Positions 37,436 through 48,327 of a DNA stretch of 64,000 nt are shown in pieces; positions within the stretch are counted from its first letter, which is position 1, and the number at the start of each line of letters is the position of its first letter. This DNA is from Casuarius casuarius (taxonomy: Eukaryota > Chordata > Aves > Casuariiformes > Casuariidae), in NCBI GenBank assembly GCA_003342895.1, contig PTFA01000024.1, positions 2,831,592 to 2,895,591 of the forward strand, given 5' to 3'. A model generated the notes under the pieces. The model was not told the origin of the DNA. It saw nothing but the letters and a program-made list of their open reading frames with translations, and made no database searches. A program made the translations under genes and the position numbers.

Positions 37436-40400
37436 GCAACTGCAATCTAAATCACTGAGAAGTTCCATTTTCCAAGTGAGAAGACAGCAGGTAAAAGTGG
37501 TCTAAGAGTACTTGCTAGGCTCCGAGTGAAATACATACTTGGTGAGGGATTATTCCCAGAAAACATCTGCTTTGATCTCTTGACATAGCTGAAAAAATTA
37601 AGTATCTTTAGAGTATAATAGGCAAGACATTTTCAGCCAAGATTTAAAACTTGCTCCTTCATGTCAGACGGCCTCAATCCTCTTCCCTCTTTTGTTTTAA
37701 AAGAAATGTCACTCAGAATGGAGAAGGTCACATCAGCAAGGAAGCCTAACCATCAGCAAAATGGGCTTCAAACACCGCATATCACTGAGAAGTACTTACT
37801 CCAGGCCCCAACTCTGCTGAAAATAACATAGTCCTTCATGCACTGGCACCACCTTCCCCTTGTCCTCTCACAGGAGAGGGAGCCCCCAAGACCCAGCCAT
37901 GCGGCAAAGCATGATCCCATCCTGTCCCCTTGCAGACCCACGAGCCTCTTGCTGAATACTCCGCACTGTCTGGATGGTTTTGTATTTATTGAATATCACT
38001 ATGATGGGAGGGAGAAAGTTAAGATACAGCACAAGAAAGGCATTTTAAAGACACTCTGAGCCCAATACAGGATCAGCGTTTTAACCAATGAGAGAAAAGC
38101 CATCTGGACACTTTTTTTAAAAGCAAATATCCACAACACAACTCATTTATTTGTATGCAAAATATGCATTCATAAACCCTATGCTGAATAGGGACAGGGC
38201 TACAGACAAACATTTAAACATTTCATCTGCAAGTACAAATGCTTACTAACGAATGCCAAAGGCACTGCATGTCCTGAAAGAAGATCCCCCTTCATAGTAT
38301 GGCTTGTACTAGTTATGTTTTGAAAATGCCATTAGATTCTAACCATTACACCCTACTGGGGGGGGGACAGTCAAAATATTACTCGAACTACATCTTACCA
38401 GAGATCATAAGTGACTTTATGGAAGTGCTACATAACTGATTCTGGAGACAAGCAGCTTTTTCAGATCTGACTCTCTCAAACTAGAAACAAGGCAGGGAGG
38501 GAGAAAAAAGTCAAAGAACAAAAGCTGCCTTTCCAATTTACACAGTGCTGCAGGTTATATTAAAAAAATCTGGGGGAAAAAACCAAATGCAGCTACCCAT
38601 TAGTTATGTAAAGTCAAGCATGATAACTATGTGTGTAATGAAGGAAATGAGAGAAACAAACATACAAATAGTTTTAGTACACTGTGTTATTTTGTAGTCT
38701 CTGATGTTCACAGGGGAATTTGGCTTTGTTTGGCTTGTACAAAAATCCATTTTTTCTACCCTTTAGACAAGATGCTTGATTCTACAGCATTTTTATTTGC
38801 ATGCACAAGTGAAAGTGCTATTTGATTTGCTTAATTGATGAACACCTCTGCCCAAATACTCTACTGTGATTAGATTATGATTGCTTGGTATGCTCTGAAT
38901 GATTTTGCAATCTCCACCCCAGTGTTTCAGTCTGGCATAACAAAAAAACAGGAAAACAACTGGAAGGGACAAGTTATTTACTTGACGTTGTTTTTGACTT
39001 AACATTTGTCCATAGCTTGAAAACAAGTCAGGTGAATTCAAACTCAGATGTCACACACACAGAAGTCAGTCTGTACTAAGTCTTTTAGTGTCTGCCCTGT
39101 GTAGGACGAAGAAATTCTGTACAGGAGATTAGCTCTGGTTTGGTATGCATTCTTAACAGAGAATGGCCCAAACAACGTTTTTCAAGGTTTTCCTTGTGTA
39201 TCTGAGTTACAATACTGGTCCAGCTCTGCACGGGTTTGCAGCATGTCCCTGATTTTTACCTAAACAAGTCTGCATGAACAGCAGTGTTACATAAGAGAAC
39301 CAAAATCTGTTCCTAATGAGTTATATGCAGATACTCTGCAATCTCTTATATTATGCTTTTTAAAACTGCCTGTTTGCAGAACAAAGCCTGTACTGCCAGA
39401 CTTAACCTGAAACACAGACCCGTTTGTGCCTGTTCTCTGCAGACGGTAGGTGTGTGCAGGGAGGTCACTTACGCAAACCTTGCATCTTCACTCCCCTCTT
39501 CGCTCCTCCTCCACAGCATTCACATTCAGTAAAGTGCTGCTTCGAACACTTGTGTCCTGCTGGTTTATTCAAGCCAGCCACTATATCCATGGCAAAGAGT
39601 GCCTTCTTAACAGCTGCAGACACATGAGCCAAAGGAATTGATTTTTTACAGAACAGAGAAAGCAGAGAAAGTTTACACAACCCTAATACACAGCTATTTT
39701 CAGGGGAAGAAAAAAAATAAAAAAGAAACAGCCAAATGCACTTCACAAATCAGGGATTAACAACCTGAGCCACACAGATTGTGTCAGCACTCTGCCCAGC
39801 ATGGAAAGAGTAAAACATACTGTCTGCAAAGCACAGCACAGTTCAGCGAAGTAGGACTTCGGAGTTTACGCCAGCCCCCAAGCCCAGGCAAGTAACCCCG
39901 GAAAGATTTAACATATTTCTTTCCTTTCACATTCAGTCAACGTTAATAAACTTAGCACAATTCTCCTTTTCACAGAGGGAATCTCCCAAGCCCACAGAAA
40001 GGGCAAAGTAAAGCATGGAGCTACTACACAGATTAGTATGGCATAAGAAACGCTCCAGTGAGATGCAGTTCCACTCGGTAAAAAGGGTAAAGACGAGAGA
40101 TCACCGCAGACGCCCATCTCAAATGCTTTACTTTTCTGCTGTTATCTTTCATCAAGTTTCTAGCAACACCACTTCCTGCTCTTCCTCAGGCAACAACCCA
40201 GAGGTTTCTTCATTTCATGCATTTCCTTTTGTGTGGGAAACTAGCACTTACGCAAGGGCAAAGTTTACAAACGTGGAAACTTAAGTCCTTTTCCCTTACA
40301 AGAGGCACCATAGGGAAAACTCTGGCTTTGGCTAGCGCAGCGTACCACACCTTACACTTGAGTGTACACAGTACACTTGAGCCCCAACACTGCTTTTGTC

Positions 40401-43020
40401 CTCGGTCTTTGTTGGCGACACTTGCCAGTGACTTTTAGGGCTATGAGACAGCTTGAAAGCGCTTCCTGGTGTGAGTGAGAACAGAGAGAAACTCTCTTCA
40501 GGAGAAAATGCCAAGCCGCCTCTTCAGCTAGCATCAAAGGGCCAAAGTCCACTTGACTTACATGGACTTACTGCAGCTGAGAGTGTGCCTCTCCCTATCT
40601 ATGCTATAGGAGTTGATCCCAAGATGGCTATAGGTATTTTCTGGCCAGACCCCTAGGGCTGATTGCAGCAATTGAAAGTCTGACCAGCTGGTGCAAGAAA
40701 AATCTCAGCAGCAGAACAAATCAAGGAAGACAAGAAAAGCCATCATCTGTAGGGTCAGGCATGAGAGGACCTGGACAAAGGCAGACACAGAAGTCCCTTG
40801 GGTCTATATCTGCTCTTAGGAAGGATGTATGTTAGCTACAGGAAGGGAATCTCATCTCAGCCTCCTACAGGAGGAGGCCGTTGGAGATTGCTGCAGCAAC
40901 AGCTGCTGGAAGCCCTTCACAGCCAGCAAGTCCTCAGAAGAGCACCCCAACATCAGTGCCTCCAGCAAGGCAGAGGTTGTCCGCTTGCTGTTGCCCTGTC
41001 CCCACCATGGGTCTGAGTCCCTCATCTCCTCAGAGGAGAGGATTTCATCTCCCACCTCCTCTCCCCCCACCGAGGGGGCCTGTTGCTGGGCTAACCTCTG
41101 CAGGCAGCCCATCTGTCCCATCTGCCTGGCCCTTTTACAACCTTTTCTAAAGCCAAACAAAGGGTGAGAAGAGATTACAAGTTAACTGGTTTCAGCACTG
41201 AGATAGGGCACTATGTTGTTTCAGCTAGTCTACTTTTTAGTTAGTATTGCCCTCACACTATGAAGTTCAAGCAGCAAAATTGAAGCATGACCTGCAGGAT
41301 GGTGCAGTGAGGAGGAGCTGAGCAGACCAGAGGTTTATGTCTGGAAGCCTATTTGCTTCCCCTGCTTATGTCCCCAGCCTTACAGGAAAAGTTATTTTTA
41401 AATTATTCTTTTTCCTTTAAGGACATGGAACCTTTGCCCTTCACATAAGGATTTGCAACACTTTTCTCTAGTGAAACCCGAGTCCAACCTGCCACACTTG
41501 GCCTTTAAAAAGATGATACTTCAATCACTGAAGTCATTACCCATCTCTCTCTCTCTCTCACAGTGTGGCTGCTAGGTATAAATTAACAGGAACCCTCAAT
41601 GGCCACAAACAGTCACAGGTGCTTCTTCTCTTCAGGACTAATACATTAAGCAAGGCACCACATTCCAGGCCCTGCAGATCTTATCCAAGGTCAAATGCTT
41701 CCACCCCTATGGACCACGAGCTAGTTTTTCAAGAAGGCAGGGACTATTTTGCAACAAACAAGCAATACAGAATGATCCCAGTCTGTGGGGAGATATTTCA
41801 TTAGAAGTTCTTGACTTCTCTTCTGCAGGAACCCTCGCATGTCAGCAGCTCTCCACTGCCTTCACATCAGCTTCTCCAACCCTTACCCAGGAAGTTGGAG
41901 GACAGGCCAAGACATCCCTGCACCTGGCCATCCAAAGGGTGCTGGGCCAGGGCACTTGTTAGGAAGTCCCTGCAACCTCCAGCTGCAGCAGGGAAAGGCA
42001 GCCACCACTCATGGAGGTGCAGCTCACTGCTGCTGCTTCCTGGACTTACATGCAGGGCCGCTGCCAGCGGGATATGGCAGTAGTGGGACATGTGCCTACT
42101 TCTCATGTGAGCATGCTTCTGGCCTTCTAGGGAGCCGGGCTCCAAAATCTGACCCACAGGACTTCAGGCCTGGCATGTATAAAATTAAATTAAGCAGTGA
42201 TATATTGCACACCATTTAAAAATCTCACAGACTAGAAATTGTATAGCATCTTTGGTTCTGGAGATCATTGATCACTGCTTCACTATTTCTTGAAACACAA
42301 CTAGAAATGGACTGCAAATAAATAAGACCCCCATATACACTTTAGCTCTAAAAAGAGAACTTAATGCCAAGGAAATGGAAGCTGCTGGTGGAACACAGTG
42401 GTGCTCCAGCTGGTCATCCTCACTCTGGAGCAATAAAAGTCAGCAAACAGAAGTCACCCAAGAGCAGACACATGCTCAAAGACATTGATTTAAAAATAAA
42501 ACTGAGGTTTTACAGGGATACTCACTGAGTGGTTAATACATTTTGTTCACACACTTCTGTATAACTGTGAAGTGTCAAGCATGGAAGACTGATATTTATA
42601 TAATTGCATGCAATAAAATCACTTGTATGAATGACAGTACGCTAGAATTTCCACTGGGCATTGAGCAAAGCAGGATTAAAACACTATTACCACACTATTC
42701 CAGAAGCAGTTAATTATAACCAGCAGAGAGGTTCACCTAGAGTCCTGCTAGCAAAACCCACCATCTCCAACAACTCCACAACACTAAGAAGAGAAACTAT
42801 CCCAGAGTTCGTATATATGAATAGGATCAAGACAACTGCTACTGGTATAACAGTAGTATAACAGGAACGCTTGGTCATGATGTTATTTAGCTCTTCACTT
42901 GTACCGTTACACATCAAGTCACGTCTCAGCTAGTCTCTGAGCATTTAGCCTGTCAGTATCACAGCCAAAATCTGAATTCACAGGTGGAGTGTAATCATCA
43001 AGCCAGGCAGAATTTCCTTC
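37436..43020. other. Unique non-coding sequence with small simple repeats
   Basis: Contains a G9 run (38358-38366) and a TC dinucleotide run (41544-41559). Between 40,800 and 42,200 GC content rises and several frames open, including one with a true ATG at 40829 (112 codons) and a minus frame through the same bases; none shows a known domain. No RNA gene or large repeat recognised. Confidence 0.5.
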
Positions 43021-43160
43021 TAAATTAACATCCCATTGATAATCAGCTATTACAATCTAACAATTGTATTGGAACCATAATTGTGCATTTAGTTGAAATC
43101 AATTATGTAATCATTTGGGGTATCTGTGACTACTTATGAATAAGTCTGGAATAGGTTCCT
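43021..43160. promoter_or_regulatory. AT-rich block with ACAATTGT palindrome, candidate enhancer
   Basis: Contains the palindrome ACAATTGT at 43060-43067, flanked by TACAAT (43051-43056) and followed by several AAT/ATT-rich cores. Two opposed SOX-type ACAAT sites result. Function is inferred from motif clustering only. Confidence 0.2.
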
Positions 43161-44185
43161 GGAACAGCTTATCTGAGAAGCTGTAACAATATCTTCATAC
43201 GATGTTATCACGCAGCTGAACAGAACAGATAAAGGCTAAGTATGGCATGGCCCACCTCAGGTACAGAGTAGTGCAGATACCACTGTACAGTGCCTATGAA
43301 ACAAAGTGGAAAGGAGTTGCTGCAGCAAATATACAAGTGGAGAGGAAAATAAAAAGCCTGAATGTATCGCACTACTTAGGGCCTGATCTACATGAGGAAT
43401 TCTTTTGCAAGAGTTTAGCATGCTAATATCACACTCAACACAAATGCCCCAGTATTAATGCACTGAAAGAGTGAAAAACAGAATAAACACATCTGCAGCT
43501 TACTCCACTCATTTTGGAACTTTTTATGGAGGAGAAGCTGGTCACGATACTTTTGTTGGTCAAACCAAAGGCACACGGGAATTCTGCTTCCACAGGACAT
43601 GCACATTGCTAAGGGCTGCAGTACCCAAATCCACTGGATAATTTTCTAATAGTCACCATGTTCTAGTCTGAAAGCTAGGCTTTCACTTGGAAAAAAATAA
43701 ATAAAACTACTTCCCCAGCCTCTGGGCTGTAGAGATAGCTTTACAGGAAGAATAAGGTATAAATCAATACAGTAGTGTATGACCAAGTCTATAGACAACC
43801 TGAGACAACAGTTGTGAGAGATGTGTGCTCCTGCAATTCATTTAAGTGAACTCTTATCACAAACTATTAGCACATGTTCAAAGAGCAATGGAGGTTCCAT
43901 TATTGACATTTCTCAGTTTTCCCTGAAATTCAAAGTTTAAAAGACCTCATGCAAGGATGCACCCGGTAGCTTTTGATATTCCTTTAAATATTTATATTAT
44001 TTATTATAAATTCAACTTCAGTTATACCACACAGCACTTTTTTTAAATGGGTAGTGATCATAGTTTCCAGAAATGAAAGTTATGTTTCTACATTGATAGC
44101 CTGCTACTTTATCACTGCAGGAGAAGAGTGTCCTTTTAAAGAAATATTAATTAACCTCTTCAAATCATCACTCAGCTGGCCTGTT
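43161..44185. other. Unique non-coding sequence
   Basis: AT-rich; no gene or repeat family recognised. Confidence 0.55.
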
Positions 44186-44420
44186 TCAGGAATTTTTATT
44201 GGTTCTGCTCCGTGTTAAAGTTAAGCTTCCCAGACAGGTACATTTTAAGGTAAGCAGGAATCTTGAACAAAGCGGCTCAAGATGACCTTTAGCACATCTT
44301 GAATATTCTGCATCACTGAACTGAGCACCCTTTAATACTGAAGACAATACTCCAGTGTTGTCCAATGTGGATAAAAGCTTAGTCTTTAACCAGAACCTAT
44401 AGTTTCTCCTTATTAAAATA
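44186..44420 (-). mobile_element. Very old CR1-like fragment, uncertain
   Basis: Around 44,320-44,370 the plus strand reads GAACTGAGCACC, then GACAATACTCCAG, close in order to the CR1 antisense landmark GAACTGGACACAATACTCCAG. Flanking similarity is weak, so this could be coincidence. Confidence 0.25.
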
Positions 44421-44875
44421 ATTACATGACAAACTATATCTTGAAAAATCGGCTCTTTGACTGACACTTCCACACTAAATGTCCCATCAAGCCATTGTCT
44501 GCATAATAGTAGAAGTTTATTTGTGTTATGCTAAGTCTACAGGTGACTACGTAAAATATTGCCTAAAAAACCAAGCATGCGTATGCCTGCAGTGTTTGTT
44601 TATTTTTACAGCTTTATTATATGGAAACAAGGAAGATGAAGACATACTAACTTCAAAAAAGGTAGGATAGCGTTGATGAAAAACAATATTTCACCTAAGT
44701 AATCTGGAGAAAATTACAGTGCTTGTTAGAACTGGATGACAGGGGCCTTTATTTATTATTATACTGCTAGTGCTTCCAGTTATAACTGATGGCACCCCAG
44801 GGTAAACCTAGGTGACAAATACTCAAGTACTGAAAAGCTTATTTAGACCAGCATTTAGCTTAAAAAAAATGTTTT
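44421..44875. other. Unique non-coding sequence
   Basis: AT-rich; nothing recognised. Confidence 0.55.
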
Positions 44876-44879
44876 TGAT

Positions 44880-46260
44880 GTGCCAGCATTTCGGGGCAGG
44901 GCATGGAGGAGCCTGCTCGCTTTGCCAGCAGCCTCCTCGGCGCTGGTGGGACGGGGACAGAGCCGCAGCCTGTTCCTTGCCGACCACACGCTCCTGCTTG
45001 AGGCCAGCTTACATATAACCCCCCAGCTAAGAGCAGCCAAATCAACTCACCGCCGCAGAGCGCAACGCCAGCTACGCACTGGAGATTAAAGCAAATGAGG
45101 ATAAATGTGTTTAAAAAAAATAAACAAACAATAACATTATACACATTAACAGCTGAACGGCCATAAACCATGCAGAAGAAAACCCTGAAGAAACAGCTTT
45201 CGGCAAAGCGGTTGAGAGCCACTCAAAACCCGGGCCGCTGCCTCCCCGATGCTTCGTTTCTGCAGGAGGTCGGGGAAGAGCCTCGGGGCCACCGAGGCGC
45301 CTTGCAGCACGAAGGGGGCCTCTCTCCGAGCCACACACCCCGTAACGACACCGCCCCGCTATCAAATGAATCGTTCACTCAAATCATTGCCAAGTTTAAC
45401 GTGACCAGCTCGCCCCTGCAGCTCTCCCACACGTTGCTCCCACCGCCCCGACCTCAATCGGCAAACGGGGGGGATTTCGTCGTCTTTCTGCGGCTAAGCC
45501 TGCCACGGGCGCCCTCCTCCTGCCCCGCCGCAACTACGGGCCTGCCGGCCCCTCTGATGTCTGCGTCACCTACGCTCCCCTCTACTTAACAGCACAGATG
45601 CTGTGATCGAGGTTTTTTATTTTTTTTACCCATCACCTAAGAGCACGACTCCCTTTTATCTTGCAGGATGCCTTTTATCCACCCACAGCCTCCACTTTTC
45701 TACTATTTGAAGCTCAAACTCTACGTTTTTGCCCTGGAGGCTCTGCACGGCTCTGTCCCCTCTCCATCTCCTGCTGCGATCCCTCTCCTGAGACGTGGCG
45801 GGACCCCCCTCCCCAGGGGTTTCAATATCCCTGCGGCCACGGGTGGGTCCATTTGGAACAGCGAGAAGAGAACAATTTCTACGTCGTCCAAATTAGACGT
45901 GGAAAACTCCCTTTCTTCACGCGCGCCCGCAGCTGCCTCGCCGGCGCGCCACGCGTTCGCCTTTTGCAGGCTTGGGCCAAGGCTCGGCCCCTGGCCAGCT
46001 CGCGGCTGCCAGCCAGAGCGGCTCCTTGGCACCCCCCGTTTTCCCTGCAACTGGCCCTCCTTTTCTGGGGGGCGGGCAGGGTGGCAGCAAACACCTCGCT
46101 GAGACGGGCGCCGGGAAGCGGCAGGGCTGCGCGCTGCTGCCCGGGGCCCCGGCAGGGCGCCTTGCCTTGCGCCGCACCGCGCCGGGGGTGATTCACCCGG
46201 CGCTGGGACAACGAGAGAGGAGCTCCCGCCGCCGCGCTTTGGTCCGGGCCTGAACTTTCA
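44880..46260. promoter_or_regulatory. CpG-dense patch, possible CpG island
   Basis: CpG frequency rises sharply, with the densest part between about 45,900 and 46,230 where CGCGCG-type strings occur, then drops to AT-rich DNA after 46,300. Long frames open on both strands (for example 176 codons on plus at 45661-46191 and 145 on minus at 45879-46316) but contain no known domain. An unmethylated island or promoter is the family-level expectation; no TATA box, initiator or exon could be assigned. Confidence 0.4.
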
Positions 46261-47030
46261 CCTAGTTTCAACCTGGTCTCCTCCAAGTGACTAAGAGGAG
46301 ATCTGTGCCAGCACATCTTCCCCCACCCACTCCGGAAAAGGGCACCCCCTGCGGAAGGCTTTAATTCGGAAATCCCAGCAGAACCGGGTGAGAATCTGCA
46401 TTACTCATATTTAAAGAGGGCTAGAGCTGAGCTGAAAAATGGCAAATCTTCCAACCGTAGAAAATAAGCTGGAGCAGGAAAACCCACACGCTGATTTCTG
46501 CAATGGGGCAGGCTTGAACCCGAGCTGCAATTTCTAATCTGCACAAACTAATGCGATACTATTTGTGACCTGAATAAAAGGGAGTCCTGCAGCATAGGAA
46601 ACTGCAGTTGGAGGCCCCGGCTTTGACAGTCCCCACGGACTAGCCGGGGCGCGGCGCACTACCGAAGCCGCTAACGCAACCAGCCCATCACAGAAAGCAC
46701 CACCCAGCAAACGGCAAGCCTCACACCGCCGGGCCTGAGGCTGGGGAGAGCTACCTCGCTCAACCAGACAGAGCTATCGCCAAGCAAGACTTTCAGGTTC
46801 GTGGAAAAGTACGCTGAACAGCTGAAGGAGGGACACACAGAGCCGCCAGAGGGAATCTCTGAATGGCTCTGGAGAAAACAAGAAATTCCCAGATATTCTT
46901 AAAATAAAGATTTCTCACATTTAAACAAGTGGTCCATAGTGGTAATTAATGATTAATCATCACCCATGTTGTTTTAAGGCACCACACATTCATCTGATTG
47001 TCTTCAGATAATACTTCATGCAGCTTCCAT
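46261..47030. other. Unique non-coding sequence
   Basis: GC content declines across this stretch. No gene or repeat recognised. Confidence 0.5.
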
Positions 47031-47039
47031 ACCCGATGT

Positions 47040-47290
47040 CCCCTAAGCACTTCACAAAGTAGGTGTGCAATCTCCCTTCCCTGCCGCCATCGCTTTCCTA
47101 GAGTTTCTGTTCTTTCATTCCTCCAAAATGCATATAGCAGTCACAGCCATGACTCAAAATATTCACTGTTTTATCCCCACAACAGCCCGTGTTATCCTTC
47201 CTATGCCATGGGAAGTTATTCCTATTTTACAGATAGGAATTGGCACCGAAGCCCCAGCTGAGCAAGGCGGGTACCCCCAGCTGCTCAGGT
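47040..47290 (-). mobile_element. MIR/CORE-SINE relic, inverted
   Basis: The plus strand matches the antisense of a MIR-type SINE in order: TAAGCACTTCACAAAG (47045-47060), ATCCCCACAACAGCCC (47173-47188), CCTATTTTACAGATAGGAA (47221-47239) and a following GGCACCGAAGCCCCAGCTGAG where the usual GAGGCACAGAGAGGTTAAG lies. The central part is well preserved; both ends are degraded. Confidence 0.6.
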
Positions 47291-48229
47291 CTTTTTGGCA
47301 TTAGTTAAATTCAGCAGCAGGCTTAAGTATTTCTGCTGAATGTATATGTCAGCATGCGCGATAAGCAAAGAGCAGCCCGAAGAGCTCTGCTGAATCAGGG
47401 GCAGGGAGGCAGAGCGGCGCGTAAGGTCAGGCAGCAACAAAACACCCATCTTCCACGTGTCAGAGGAGTGCCGTAACCACAAGGCCGTCCTTCCTCCTTC
47501 CTGCGCTCCGTGTCGGGCACAAGCTCGCTGAATACACACAGAGGCTGCATGCATGCATATGCACGTGCATGATATTAAAAACAAGGAAGCTAGCACGCAT
47601 AGTGCGACTACCCCAAGTCTGGAGAGGTGCTAGAAGAGGGAAGGGACAAACTGTTGCTGTTCCTCCGTGCACTGGTAGACAGATAAAATGCAAAATGCAG
47701 TCAACCTGCTTGCACACTTGGGCCCGCTGCAAACGATGCGATGATCCACCAGCCCCAAAAGAGGCCAGGCCAGAGCCTGGGCCTTTCCTCCTGCATTTTC
47801 CCCATCCTCCCTTTTCTTCCCGCTCTTACCCCTCCATTCATGCTGGAGTGTGTATTTCCTCCCAGTCTATGCTTAAACTTCAGGAATGCAAAAAAAATTT
47901 TAAAAAGTGGCAAAAAACTGTAACAGCAGGCTTGAGAGTATGTGAACAAAAATTCTCCTCTGACAAAATCAACAAGGAAAGAAATTACATTCCAAGCATC
48001 ACACGGGTTGGGAGGGCTCTATACTGGCTCTTTTTTTTTTTTCTGGTTTCAGGAGAAACAAAAGCCAGTGTGTAGGAAGAAAAATGTTAATTTTGGTGCT
48101 TACAAGAATATTATTAATATTTCCCTCTAAAAGTATAGAACCAGGCTCTGGAAAAGAATTCAGGATATGCCTATGTGTATTTACATATTTATTAGGGCAT
48201 GCACTCAAAAAAAATGGAGTTAAGAAAAG
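47291..48229. other. Unique non-coding sequence
   Basis: No gene recognised. A plus frame of 168 codons (47569-48075) lacks a known domain and overlaps a minus frame. A T12-type run lies near 48,031. Confidence 0.5.
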
Positions 48230-48327
48230 CCTGGGTGAGCCCCTGGGCTAGGCAGCATCCGCCAGGGGTTTGTTCCTTCCCATGGGAAGTCCCTTGAGCC
48301 CATCCCGAGTGCTCAGGCTCACCCAGG
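48230..48327. repeat. Imperfect 98-bp inverted repeat
   Basis: The arms CCTGGGTGAGC (48230-48240) and GCTCACCCAGG (48317-48327) are perfectly complementary, and a perfect 14-bp palindrome CTTCCCATGGGAAG (48276-48289) lies close to the centre. The rest of the arms pairs only partly. It could be the remnant of a palindromic element or a chance structure. Confidence 0.5.

Noticed and set aside
40829..41167. 112-codon plus frame with a true ATG
   Set aside because: Serine-rich without a domain; a 102-codon minus frame covers the same bases, and no promoter or splice pattern supports it.
41544..41559. TC dinucleotide run
   Set aside because: An ordinary short simple repeat with no associated feature.
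45661..46191. 176-codon plus frame in the CpG patch
   Set aside because: GC-rich DNA suppresses stop codons on both strands; no family recognised.
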